Assembly (NCBI RefSeq): GCF_009873495.1
Contig: NZ_CP046703.1
Span: 2,790,001 to 2,854,000 of the forward strand
DNA: 64,000 nucleotides
Reading direction: 5' to 3'
Origin: Nostoc sp. ATCC 53789
GTDB taxonomy: Bacteria; Cyanobacteriota; Cyanobacteriia; Cyanobacteriales; Nostocaceae
Translations under genes and position numbers: made by a program
Shown: positions 27,718 through 36,705 of the stretch, in pieces
How the letters are laid out: each line of letters begins with the position of its first letter
Position numbering within the stretch: position 1 is the first letter of the stretch
The notes under the pieces: model-generated
Told to the model about the DNA's origin: nothing
The model's database searches: none
The model's input: only the letters and a program-made list of their open reading frames with translations

Positions 27718-29376
27718 ATGCGCCACCTCAAATTTGTTCCGAGTTGGTTGCGATTTTTAATTATTTTCTTATTGACGATGGGTATATTGTTTCGCTTTTT
27801 TAACCTTGATACTAAGGTTTACTCCCATGATGAAACCTATACCTCATTGCGAATTTCTGGTTATACAAGAACTGAAGCACAAAATGAACTGTTTAATGGT
27901 AGTGTCATTGGCAAAGAAAGTTTTGCTCAATTTCAAGGGGTAAATCAAAAAAGCTTAAATGACACAATAATGACTTTGGCTAAAGAAGATTCTTTGCATC
28001 CACCGCTTTATTACATAATAGCCAGATTGTGGTTGGAAGTTTTTGGTAATTCGGTGACGGCGATCAGAAGTTTATCTGCTTTGATCAGTTTGCTGGTTTT
28101 CCCTGGTGTTTATTGGCTATGTCGAGAATTATTTAATGCGCCGCTATTGGTTCCTGGTGTAGCGATCGCACTTATGGCAATTTCTCCAATTCAACTAGTA
28201 TACGCCCAAGAAGCACAAGAATATATTCTCTGGTTAGTCACCATATTACTATCTAGCGCTTCTTTGCTGCGAGCAATGCGCCTAGAATCACAAGATCGAG
28301 ATGAGCTAACAAAACAAAGACAACAGCCAGAAACATTTACTATCTGGAGTATTTATGCAGTAACTTTGGCAATCAGTCTTTATACATTTCTTTGGAGTGC
28401 ATTTGTCGCAGTTGCTCACGGAATTTATGTTATTACTACTGCCAGATTCCAGTTCTCTTCAACTGTCAAAACTTATCTTCTAGCATCATTGATAGGTTTT
28501 TTAGCCTTCATGCCTTGGCTGGTAGTTGTGATAGGTGATTTTTTCCAATTTTTGATTTCAGCAGATAAGGCAACACCACAGTCATCTTTGATGCCTAGAT
28601 TTGAATTTTTGTTGATGCAATTAAGCCGAATATTTTTTGATATAGACCTGAGTTTAGATAATCAATTTAACTATTTAATTACAGTAATTTGTTTCATATT
28701 TGTAGGATATTCAATTTATTTCCTTTGCCAAACAACTAACTATAAAATTTGGTTATTTATCATTATATTAATTGTCGTGCCAGTACTGCCTCTAATACTG
28801 CCAGATTTAATGATTGAGGATATACAATCATCTGAACCATATTTCATACCATCTTATTTAGGGATTCAAGTAGCTGTTGCTTACTTGCTAGGTACACAAA
28901 TATATAATGAGAGCGTGTCACGCCAGAATCTTTGGTATGCGATCGTTGGATTGATAATTATTTGTGGTTTAATTTCTTGTAAGGTTAATTTTCAAGCAGA
29001 AACTTGGTGGAATAAGGGTATAAGCTATGGCAATCCCAAAGTTGCCCAAATCATCAATCTGACCACTCGCCCACTTTTGATTAGTGATGCTTTGGGTAAT
29101 AATTATGGAAATGTCTTTTCTCTAAGCTATCTTTTGGAGCCAAAGGTACAATTTTTGTTGGTTCAAAATCAAAAAATCCCTAAAATTCCTGATAGGTTTG
29201 CCGATGTTTTTTTGTTCAATCCTTCAGACAGTTGGCGCGAAACGATAGAAAAAAAATATAATTTGAAGACAGACATTGTTTATAGTGACAAATATTATTC
29301 GGTTTGGAAATTAGCTAAACCTCGCAGTGTACGGCAACGCGATATTCTCCCAAAGACGAAATTATCCAATCGTTGA
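27718..29376 (+). CDS. GT-C-type membrane glycosyltransferase (family 39-like)
   Basis: 552 residues from ATG 27718; a TTG 15 bp upstream is possible. There are about eleven hydrophobic segments. Near the N-terminus, VYSHDETYTSLRISGYTRTE carries the acidic DE motif in the first luminal loop, as expected for polyprenyl-phosphate-sugar transferases. The LHPPLYYIIARLWLEVFG segment after it also fits. It would move a sugar from a lipid carrier outside the membrane. Target unknown; it stands alone. Confidence 0.75.
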   Translation: MRHLKFVPSWLRFLIIFLLTMGILFRFFNLDTKVYSHDETYTSLRISGYTRTEAQNELFNGSVIGKESFAQFQGVNQKSLNDTIMTLAKEDSLHPPLYYIIARLWLEVFGNSVTAIRSLSALISLLVFPGVYWLCRELFNAPLLVPGVAIALMAISPIQLVYAQEAQEYILWLVTILLSSASLLRAMRLESQDRDELTKQRQQPETFTIWSIYAVTLAISLYTFLWSAFVAVAHGIYVITTARFQFSSTVKTYLLASLIGFLAFMPWLVVVIGDFFQFLISADKATPQSSLMPRFEFLLMQLSRIFFDIDLSLDNQFNYLITVICFIFVGYSIYFLCQTTNYKIWLFIIILIVVPVLPLILPDLMIEDIQSSEPYFIPSYLGIQVAVAYLLGTQIYNESVSRQNLWYAIVGLIIICGLISCKVNFQAETWWNKGISYGNPKVAQIINLTTRPLLISDALGNNYGNVFSLSYLLEPKVQFLLVQNQKIPKIPDRFADVFLFNPSDSWRETIEKKYNLKTDIVYSDKYYSVWKLAKPRSVRQRDILPKTKLSNR

Positions 29377-29573
29377 CTATCAGGTTATTAGACAATTTTA
29401 GTTTTTAGATAATGATTGTTCGCAAGGCATTTACATTTTTACTTACTTAAAATTAGCTAAAAATAACAAAAATAAATATTCAACAGATTCTTATCTTAAA
29501 TTAATTTAAGTGGTACTACGATGCTTTAAATTGTCATTTGAGATTAATTTGATGATTAATTTAAAGGTGTTGT

Positions 29574-30293
29574 ATGGGAATAGCAGATTTTCTTGGTCTT
29601 TTACATCCAGCGATCGCAATCATATTCGTGTTTCCACTTATTGGGACAGTGATTAATTTTGCTTGGCAAACACGCCAACGCCGATTACAAATTTTAGCCG
29701 GCAGTAAGAGCAAAATTCCTCCAGTAGTGGGTGTAGAACATAAGCAATTAGGTGAAAGACTAACAAGTGCGGTTGTCGGATTAACTTTAATCGGATTAAG
29801 CTACCCTATTGGTAAAAATATTATTAAAAATCAATTATGGAATAAAGCACCTTTTCAAGTTGTTTTTATCCTATTAATATTAGCTGCTACTATCGCCTCT
29901 TTAGTATTTCTTTATCGGGCAAAGCAGCGAGTGTGGCGGGCAGCTTTTGCTACTTTAACTGGTGCAGGTTTAGTCATATTAGGCTGTCAAGATGGAGTAT
30001 TTCGCCGTACCAATGAGTGGTATTGGTCACATTATTATATTGGTATTACCGCAGCACTACTAATGATTTTTTCGTTAGCTATTGTTCAAGATATTTATCA
30101 AGATAAATCCAATCGCTGGCGGATTGTCCATACGATTTTAAACTGCATTGCTTTGTTGCTATTTATTGGACAAGGTATGACAGGAACGCGAGATTTATTA
30201 GAAATTCCCTTAAGTTGGCAAGAACCCTATATTTATCAGTGTGATTTTGCTAATAAAACTTGTCCAACGCCAAATTCTCAACCACCAAAGTAA
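29574..30293 (+). CDS. DUF4079 family membrane protein
   Basis: 239 residues with five to six membrane helices. The conserved WYWSHYYIGITAALLMIF and GMTGTRDLLEIPLSWQEPYI motifs carry His/Arg residues like those of cytochrome b561-type proteins, but haem binding is only a guess. Conserved in cyanobacteria and plastid lineages; function not known to me. Confidence 0.8.
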   Translation: MGIADFLGLLHPAIAIIFVFPLIGTVINFAWQTRQRRLQILAGSKSKIPPVVGVEHKQLGERLTSAVVGLTLIGLSYPIGKNIIKNQLWNKAPFQVVFILLILAATIASLVFLYRAKQRVWRAAFATLTGAGLVILGCQDGVFRRTNEWYWSHYYIGITAALLMIFSLAIVQDIYQDKSNRWRIVHTILNCIALLLFIGQGMTGTRDLLEIPLSWQEPYIYQCDFANKTCPTPNSQPPK

Positions 30294-30636
30294 ACTAATG
30301 GATTTCCAATAAATAAATTATCCAATTCCTCAATATCTAAGATTTCGCAGTCTACAATTAGTGGCGGGTTTGAATCTCCCACTCAAAGATTGCTGGATTC
30401 TGGATTCTTCTTCAACGAAGAGGCAGGGAGAATGAGACATTGGGAATTGAGCATAAAGAAGAGACAGGGAAGATGGAGAAGACTTGTCCCCCTTCTCCCA
30501 ATACTTTTCGGGTTTTGGGGGAAAGGGGAAAGGGAAAGGGTTTAAATTTCCCTTTCCCCATTGCCCTTTAACCTTTCCCCAGACCAAAAGAGAGATTATT
30601 GGGTTTAACCGAAAAGTATTGCCCCTTGCTTCTTTT
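30294..30636. other. Intergenic region with GGGAAAGG repeats
   Basis: At 30505-30585 the tract GGGGAAAGGGGAAAGGG is followed by its inverse CCCTTTCCCC, forming a possible long stem. It lies between two convergent genes and may act as a bidirectional terminator. No credible ORF. Confidence 0.55.
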
Positions 30637-31056
30637 TTAAGCAATATTATCTACAAGCCGATCGCGAATTGTTTTAAGTTGGTCTTGAGTCTTAATTGGC
30701 TCTCGTGGTGCTGGCAGTTCTGTATTAGGCCAGTTAGGCAAACTATTACAGGGACATAACAATGCCGGCATCCCGACGTTTCGCGCGGCTACTGGCATAC
30801 TGCAACGACCACAAGGAACCATATCCCATGCTGGTGTCAACAATTCAGCAATGGTTTCTTGCGTACCTTCTAAATGACAATCACCTGATTCAGGCGCAAT
30901 AATTTTCTGCCAGCACTCTTCAAATTCTTCACTATAGTGATCGCCATTTAGCACCGATTTGGGCAAAATGCTTGCCTTCCCGTTGCCCGTAATCACTTTC
31001 TTACCCAACTGAAACCAGTAGGCAAGGTATCCTCTAACTTCTTGTTTGGTTGCCAT
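30637..31056 (-). CDS. Conserved hypothetical protein with a Cys cluster
   Basis: 139 residues (MATKQEVRGYLAYWFQLGKK). It contains VPCGRCSMPVAARN and LLCPCNSLPNWPNTELPAPR, a CxxC...CxC arrangement that could bind zinc. The sequence looks typical of a protein conserved across cyanobacteria. I do not recognise a function. It lies 45 bp downstream of cobU on the same strand. Confidence 0.75.
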   Translation of the reverse strand: MATKQEVRGYLAYWFQLGKKVITGNGKASILPKSVLNGDHYSEEFEECWQKIIAPESGDCHLEGTQETIAELLTPAWDMVPCGRCSMPVAARNVGMPALLCPCNSLPNWPNTELPAPREPIKTQDQLKTIRDRLVDNIA

Positions 31057-31101
31057 AAGACAATTTTAGATTTTAGATTTTGGATTAATTTGAATCAATA
31101 G

Positions 31102-31677
31102 TTAAGAATTTCGACTTCTGAATACTCCAGCATCCTCTCTGGTTGGCAATGGCGAACCAAGGACACTGAGATTGAGAACATGACCACCAGTTACTAAATA
31201 AACAGTTTCACTAAGGGCAGCTAATTGGCGTACTAAAGAACCCAAGCGATCGCGGAACATCCTCCCAAGGGGATAAGCTGGTACTACACCCCAACCTACC
31301 TCTTCTGCTACAAACAGCACATCAGCAGCAACTAGCTCTACTGTCTCTAATAACTCTACAACGAGATTTTCCCAGCTAGATTCGTCCTCTTCTAAGAGAT
31401 TAGCAACCCAAGTTCCTAAAGAATCGACTAAAAGGCAGTTATAGGGTTTGGCATCGGCGAGGGTAGCAGACAGTTCTATAGGTACGGCTAGAGTTACCCA
31501 GTCTTGGGGACGGCGTTGTTGGTGTTCTAAAATACGTTGGTGCCATTCCTGGTCATCTGTGTTATCGGTCGCTGTTGCTACGTAAACAACTGCTTTCCCT
31601 GACTCCATAGCCAGAGTTTCCGCCCATTCACTTTTACCAGATCGTGCTGGCCCTGTTACCAAGATGATTTTACCCAA
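31102..31677 (-). CDS. cobU: Adenosylcobinamide kinase / guanylyltransferase
   Basis: About 191 residues. The P-loop GPARSGKSEWAE is near the start, followed by VYVATATDNTDDQEWHQRIL (the guanylylated His region), NCLLVDSLGTWVANLL (Walker B) and FVAEEVGWGVVPAYPLGRMF. It phosphorylates and GMP-activates adenosylcobinamide in cobalamin nucleotide-loop assembly. The open frame begins at 31755 with residues unlike the family; the start I prefer is TTG 31677 (LGKIILVTG). Confidence 0.9.
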   Translation of the reverse strand: MGKIILVTGPARSGKSEWAETLAMESGKAVVYVATATDNTDDQEWHQRILEHQQRRPQDWVTLAVPIELSATLADAKPYNCLLVDSLGTWVANLLEEDESSWENLVVELLETVELVAADVLFVAEEVGWGVVPAYPLGRMFRDRLGSLVRQLAALSETVYLVTGGHVLNLSVLGSPLPTREDAGVFRSRNS

Positions 31678-32220
31678 AGTTGTTTTCTGAGTATTGTAAC
31701 AAAACGAGAATTCAGAAATCAGGAGCCAGAATAATACCTCCAGTAAGCTCCGCAAACAGGATTGAATTCTGTGTTATGGGGCTGAATCCCCAACTTTCTT
31801 GTTCTGAATTCTGAATTCTGAATTCTGTATTTTGCCTTCTTCAACAAGAATATGCTTACGGTTGCAATTTATCACCACATTTTTTACTTCATCAGCGAGA
31901 TTTTTGGTTTCAAATAACTTTTAAGGGATAAAATTAGCACCAACATCATTGATGTCACAACTGGCAAAAGCCGAAAATCCCAACAACCCCATTCTTAATG
32001 ATTCAACAAGAGGCAGGGGGCAGGGGGAAAAGGAGCAAGGGGAAATGATCCCTGCTCTCTGCTGTGGAGCGAAGCAGAACATGGGTCTGATTCCCCCACA
32101 ACAACCAAGTGTGGTTCTAGTTCTATTGGGTCGAATCCCCATCTGAATTATCCCCCCTGCTCCCTGCTCTCCTGCCTCTTCTTCAACACCATTGGGGACA
32201 GCAAAATTTAGGATGTCTTT
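31678..32220. other. Intergenic region with tandem repeats
   Basis: Divergent region between cobU and the gene at 32221. Four TTCTGAA units lie at 31801-31829, and a GGCAGGGGGCAGGGGG tract with its inverse CCCCTGCTCCCTGC lies at 32010-32180. A short in-frame stretch, 31949-32146, is built from these repeats and is not supported as a gene. Confidence 0.55.
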
Positions 32221-33030
32221 ATGAACGCAGGCTTAAAACGCATAGAAGCAACTCTACACGATTTAGGGAATCGCGGTACTGCCCCTGCCGCCGAAGCAAC
32301 TGATTCGACGACAAAACGGCCTTTTTCTTTTAGAATCAGTGTCGGAGCCAACGAATCCACAGATAGCACACAAACTCCATCATCTCAGGAAGAACAAACA
32401 GTTGAATTGGGTGTAGATACTGAGAGTGATTATCCTCCCGAACAGAATTTCTTTCCTCACCATGACTCTGTGCAGACCTTTCAAACACAAGAGAATGGGG
32501 GCAAAACACCCAGCTTACCCAAGTTGAAAACTCCAAGTTTTAGTAACCATCGCCACGGAGCAAATCCAGCATTGGCGATGAATCTATTACAAGAAATTCA
32601 GGAAACTGTTGCTGGTTGGCAAATAGAACTGCAAAATATTTTGAACCAAATTCAGGATATTTACTTAGAAGGACCAATTGTCAATGGCTGGTTAGAATCC
32701 AATCCCAGCGAACCAGAACCTGGAGGAACCGCAACACTGCGCCATGCAGAAGTTGACCGCCTGATGAACTATGTAGAAGAAATTTGCGCCACTGGTGGGA
32801 AAGTATCTTATAAATCATCCATTACTGGCTACCGCCTCTGTGGTGTAGACGATGCTGGTAAAGTCTGGTCACGCCCATGTCCAGCAGATCAGGTTGCTAA
32901 TGTTAGTATGGCGATCGCACGTTACCAAAAGTTACGTCAGCTTTTGGGGCGCAAGCAATCTTTAGAAACCCGCCTGAGTCAACTGGCCCAAACACTTGTA
33001 GTTTTACACAGTCATATTCAACAAACGTGA
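32221..33030 (+). CDS. Conserved hypothetical cyanobacterial protein
   Basis: 269 residues. The N-terminal 110 are low-complexity and probably disordered. From about residue 115 the sequence is helical and predicted coiled coil (LLQEIQETVAGWQIELQNIL, then MAIARYQKLRQLLGRKQSLE), framing a folded part with ITGYRLCGVDDAGKVWSRPC. No enzyme motif is visible. I do not recognise a function. Confidence 0.7.
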   Translation: MNAGLKRIEATLHDLGNRGTAPAAEATDSTTKRPFSFRISVGANESTDSTQTPSSQEEQTVELGVDTESDYPPEQNFFPHHDSVQTFQTQENGGKTPSLPKLKTPSFSNHRHGANPALAMNLLQEIQETVAGWQIELQNILNQIQDIYLEGPIVNGWLESNPSEPEPGGTATLRHAEVDRLMNYVEEICATGGKVSYKSSITGYRLCGVDDAGKVWSRPCPADQVANVSMAIARYQKLRQLLGRKQSLETRLSQLAQTLVVLHSHIQQT

Positions 33031-33164
33031 AGTTTTAAAGATTATTTCCGAAGAAACTCGGTTGGTGGGTCGGTAATTTTTGGTTTAGATTAACTCTCAG
33101 CAGGTATGCGTTGGATTTAAGATTTTTATCTAAAATCCCAAATCTCAAATCCAAAATAAAATCT

Positions 33165-34097
33165 ATGCCAGACACCCAAATCTCTGCCATTATCTGTACC
33201 CACAATCGAGATACCTATTTAGGGGCTGCAATTGATAGTCTTTTAGCGCAGGATTTTGCTGCTGACTTTGAAATTGTGGTAGTTGATAATGGATCTAGCG
33301 ATCGCACCCGTGAGGTTGTAGAACAAAGGGCCCATAATCCGCGCCTGAAATATGTATTTGAACCCACTATCGGTTTATCTGTCGCCCGCAACACAGGCGC
33401 AAAAGTAGCTAGTGGCGACATTCTGGCTTATCTTGATGACGATGCTGTTGCTAGCCCTGGGTGGCTACAAGTTTTATATTTTGCCTATTACAATAATTCT
33501 AAATTAGCGATCGCAGGTGGCAAAGTCACTCTCTTATGGCCCCCCGGAATCGAACAACCACGATGGCTATCTCCAGGGCTAGCGGCAAATCTGGGTGCAT
33601 ACGACTTGGGTGACAGTAACATCTACATCGAGCAACCTGGCTTAACACCCAGAGGCTTAAATTACTCCATTCGCCGCAGTTTCCTAGAAGAAATTGGCGG
33701 TTTTGATCCTCATCTCGGTCGAGTGGGGAAAAATCTATTATCAAATGAAGAACTGCAAATGACCGAATTTGCCCTACAGCGTGGTTGGCAAGTTGCTTAT
33801 CTTCCTGAAGCGCTGGTTGCTCACAATGTTGCCCCAGAACGCCTACAACGCACTTGGTTTTTAAATCGAGGCTGGTGGCAGGGTATCAGTGAATGCTATC
33901 GAGAACAACTTGCTGGTAAAGCTGGAATTGCTCAATTGCAGCGAGGTGGCGAACGGTTTGTGCGGGGCTTGTATAAAGCATTGCAATATTTTTCTGATCC
34001 AGCAGAACGGTTTGACAAACTTGTATATGCTTACGGTCAGATTGGTTACTTAAATGCTGCTATTCAAGGTCTTTTATTCACATCAAATAAGAAATAA
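33165..34097 (+). CDS. Family 2 glycosyltransferase
   Basis: 310 residues from ATG 33165 (MPDTQISAIICTHNRDTYLG); the frame is open to 33111, but that part is repeat-derived. GT-A motifs: IVVVDNGSSDRTREV, then LAYLDDDAVASPGWL (the DxD metal site), and IGGFDPHLGRVGKNLLSNEE with the catalytic acidic region. It transfers a sugar from a nucleotide donor, presumably to a growing exopolysaccharide. It starts a three-gene run with another GT2 and a WcaF-like acetyltransferase, resembling hormogonium polysaccharide (hps) loci; I do not assign a letter. Confidence 0.85.
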   Translation: MPDTQISAIICTHNRDTYLGAAIDSLLAQDFAADFEIVVVDNGSSDRTREVVEQRAHNPRLKYVFEPTIGLSVARNTGAKVASGDILAYLDDDAVASPGWLQVLYFAYYNNSKLAIAGGKVTLLWPPGIEQPRWLSPGLAANLGAYDLGDSNIYIEQPGLTPRGLNYSIRRSFLEEIGGFDPHLGRVGKNLLSNEELQMTEFALQRGWQVAYLPEALVAHNVAPERLQRTWFLNRGWWQGISECYREQLAGKAGIAQLQRGGERFVRGLYKALQYFSDPAERFDKLVYAYGQIGYLNAAIQGLLFTSNKK

Positions 34098-34120
34098 CCA
34101 ATAACATAATTTATACTGAT

Positions 34121-35077
34121 ATGTCATCTAAAATACCAGTTTCTGTATTAATTCCGGCAAAAAACGAACAAGCAAACTTGCCAGCCTGCCTTGCTAGCCT
34201 CAGCAGGGCAGATGAAATATTTGTAGTAGATTCTCAAAGTACCGATAACAGCATTGAAATTGCGAAAAGCCACGGTGTCAATGTTGTGCAATTTGACTTC
34301 AATGGACGTTGGCCCAAAAAGAAAAATTGGTCTTTAGATAATTTACCTTTCCGTAACGAATGGGTGCTAATTGTAGATTGCGATGAGCGGATCACCCCGG
34401 AACTTTGGGAAGAAATTGACCAAGCAATTCAAAATCAAGAATATACAGGTTATTATCTCAACCGCCGTGTATTTTTCTTAGGAAAATGGATTCGTTATGG
34501 TGGGAAATATCCCGATTGGAATCTTCGTTTATTTCAGCATAAAAAAGGTCGCTACGAAAACCTACATACAGAAGATATTCCTAATACTGGTGACAACGAA
34601 GTTCACGAACATGTGATTTTGCAAGGCAAAGTTGGGTATCTCAAAAATGATATGCTCCACGAGGACTTCCGCGACCTTTACCACTGGTTAGAACGGCACA
34701 ATCGTTATTCGAATTGGGAAGCCAGCGTTTATTTTAATATTCTCACAGGTAAGGATGATAGCGGCACTATCGGCGCGGATCTATTTGGTGATGCAGTACA
34801 ACGTAAGCGCTTTTTGAAAAAAGTGTGGGTACACCTGCCATTTAAACCCATTTTACGGTTTGTTTTATTTTATATAATTCAACGCGGTTTTTTGGATGGC
34901 AAAGCTGGATATATTTATGCACGCTTGCTGAGTCAATATGAATATCAAATTGGCGTTAAACTTTACGAATTACGTAATTGTGGTGGCCACTTAAATACTG
35001 CAACTACCCCAAAGGCAGAAGCAGGGGAGCAGGAGAGCAGAGGAGCAGAGGTAAAGCTATTGACTATTGACTCATAA
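34121..35077 (+). CDS. Family 2 glycosyltransferase (WaaE/KdtX-like)
   Basis: 318 residues. VSVLIPAKNEQANLPACLAS opens the fold, then EIFVVDSQSTDNS, VLIVDCDERITPELWEEI (acidic metal site), and GGKYPDWNLRLFQHKKGRYE, typical of the WaaE group. The last 30 or so residues (TPKAEAGEQESRGAEVKLLT) look unlike the family and derive from a GGAGCAGAGG repeat tract, so a repeat has extended or replaced the C-terminus. It lies 23 bp after the first GT2 gene. Confidence 0.83.
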   Translation: MSSKIPVSVLIPAKNEQANLPACLASLSRADEIFVVDSQSTDNSIEIAKSHGVNVVQFDFNGRWPKKKNWSLDNLPFRNEWVLIVDCDERITPELWEEIDQAIQNQEYTGYYLNRRVFFLGKWIRYGGKYPDWNLRLFQHKKGRYENLHTEDIPNTGDNEVHEHVILQGKVGYLKNDMLHEDFRDLYHWLERHNRYSNWEASVYFNILTGKDDSGTIGADLFGDAVQRKRFLKKVWVHLPFKPILRFVLFYIIQRGFLDGKAGYIYARLLSQYEYQIGVKLYELRNCGGHLNTATTPKAEAGEQESRGAEVKLLTIDS

Positions 35078-35080
35078 CTA

Positions 35081-35112
35081 ATGACTAATGACCAATGACA
35101 AATGACAAATGA
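35081..35112. repeat. AATGACC / AATGACA heptamers spanning a start codon
   Basis: Four heptamers between the GT2 stop and the acetyltransferase. The start ATG at 35102 lies inside the repeat, so the first codons (MTND) are repeat-encoded. Confidence 0.8.
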
Positions 35113-35683
35113 CCAACCTTTTGTAGATTTACGCAAATATGACCAATCTTGGTTTGATCGGGGACGGCCAAGTTGGTATGTATTGTTGTGGTGGCTTGTA
35201 CAAGCGATCGCATTTCCCCTTACTCCTCAACCGTTAAATATTCTGCGTTGTGCTTTGCTACGACTATTTGGCGCTCGTATCGGCAAAGGTGTATTAATTC
35301 GACCCACCGCCCGCTTCACCTATCCTTGGAAAGTTACCATTGGCAACTACAGTTGGATTGGAGATAACGTAGTTTTTTACAGCCTCGATCAGATCCACAT
35401 CGGTGAACACTGCGTAGTTTCCCAAAAAAGTTACCTGTGTACTGGTAGTCACGATCTCCAAGATCCTGCTTTTGGGTTAAAAACAGCGAGTATCACTATT
35501 AACAATGGTGCATGGGTAGCAGCAGATTGTTTCGTTGGACCAGGAGTGCAAATCGGCGCTAATGCTGTGATTGGCGCTCGTAGTACTGTTTTGACGAATA
35601 TGCCTTCTGGACAAGTTTGTTGGGGAAGCCCCTGTCGTCCTAAGACAAGTCGCATAAAACTTGATACCCCTACAACCCCATGA
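35102..35683 (+). CDS. hpsU: WcaF-like sugar O-acetyltransferase (HpsU-like)
   Basis: 193 residues. The second half is a left-handed beta-helix with hexapeptide repeats: LIRPTARFTYPWKVTIGNYS, then IGDNVVFYSLDQIHIGEHCV. The catalytic His is in CTGSHDLQDPAF. It acetylates a sugar of a polysaccharide. Acetyltransferases of this type beside GT2 genes are named HpsU in hormogonium polysaccharide loci; the name here rests on recollection of the family and on context, not on a search. Confidence 0.7.
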   Translation: MTNDQPFVDLRKYDQSWFDRGRPSWYVLLWWLVQAIAFPLTPQPLNILRCALLRLFGARIGKGVLIRPTARFTYPWKVTIGNYSWIGDNVVFYSLDQIHIGEHCVVSQKSYLCTGSHDLQDPAFGLKTASITINNGAWVAADCFVGPGVQIGANAVIGARSTVLTNMPSGQVCWGSPCRPKTSRIKLDTPTTP

Positions 35684-35741
35684 TTTTATAGATAAACATA
35701 AGACATCTCCAGAAATTAACTATGCTTACCTGAAACCCTTG

Positions 35742-35770
35742 TAGAGACGTTGCATTGCAACGTCTCTACA
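35742..35770. repeat. Palindrome GTAGAGACGTTGC / GCAACGTCTCTAC
   Basis: Perfect 13-bp arms with a 3-bp spacer (ATT). The same kind of hairpin is widespread between genes in Nostocales. It could also stop transcription from the acetyltransferase gene, but no T-run follows. Confidence 0.75.
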
Positions 35771-36351
35771 TTCATTTTCACCAGATGTCTATAGTAAGGT
35801 AGCCCAACTAGCTGCGCTACCTTAAATTTTCTACATATTTTATTTATAGCGGTTCTCAATTGCATAGAATATAGACCAATAAGGTTCAGTTAAGGGTAAA
35901 ACTCTAAAGTCAATTGTTTATAACCTAGATGCAAAGTGGTGAGCTAGTCCGGTGGACGGATTCCCCAGCATAAAGGAACTGGCGTTAGCGTAGCTACGAG
36001 CGTCATCCGTAGGGCTTACCGCAGGCTACCGCCATCGTGCAGTGTCTCGCAGAGAAGGAGACCAAAGATGCAAAGAGAAAGAAGAAATACTTAACTGAAC
36101 TGTATTGACCTATAAGCTCTGCTTTATATAGGCATTTCCTGGAGATAGTTTGCTTTTAATTAAATCTTTTTGCTTTCTAGTCCAAAATTCGTGCATATCT
36201 AAAAAATCTGGCAGAAGATGTGATGCACCAAATCAGCCAAGTGATAGCCTAATTAGCAAAATTTTTTCTCATTCCCACAAGTGAGAGTCACCCAAATGTG
36301 TAAAAGTATAAGCTGTTATTGCGATCGCCTTTGGCGTTCTTGCAGGGTACC

Positions 36352-36508
36352 TAATAAAGCGTGAGTTCGACGAACCTCTCCCTCCCAGCCTCCCTCTCCG
36401 AAACGGAAAGGGAGGAGCAACGAAAAATTCAGCTTTTTACTCCCCTCTCCGACACGGAGAGGGGCTGGGGGAGAGGTCAAATAGACTTGTCGAACTCACG
36501 TTAATAAA
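36352..36508. repeat. Inverted-repeat element (157 bp)
   Basis: The ends are inverted: GCGTGAGTTCGACGA (36359-36373) and TTGTCGAACTCACGT (36488-36502). Inside, CCCTCTCCGAAACGGAAAGG and CCCCTCTCCGACACGGAGAG form two further hairpins. MITE-like, no ORF. Confidence 0.7.
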
Positions 36509-36705
36509 ATGGAGCGTTCACTTAGCGTCTTGTAGACAATCAATCGTAATTACAATATATCATCTTGGTCAATTTGCTTGCATTGGAATGCTCCCGAATA
36601 ATTAGGTGATGAAGTGCCCTTTGCCAACCATGTTCGTCAACTTGCCAAAGATTTTAAATATCAACAAATGCGATAAGTTTAAAACAAATTTAATAGGAGG
36701 CAAGT

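Larger units (their letters stand above)
35684..36705. other. Repeat-rich intergenic region of about 1 kb
   Basis: No supported ORF. Besides the palindromes listed separately (35742-35770 and 36352-36508) it contains a block at 35940-36070 with GCGTAGCTACGAGCG and CCGCAGGCTACCGCC, resembling dispersed cyanobacterial repeats. The kinase promoter lies near its right end; the SD is AGGAGGC at 36694. Confidence 0.55.

Noticed and set aside
31949..32146. 65-codon plus ORF and its antisense partner
   Set aside because: Built from GGCAGGGGG-type repeats, no SD and no conserved look.
35742..35770. Terminator of the acetyltransferase gene
   Set aside because: The palindrome is perfect but has no T-run; it matches the dispersed hairpin class, so it was listed as a repeat.
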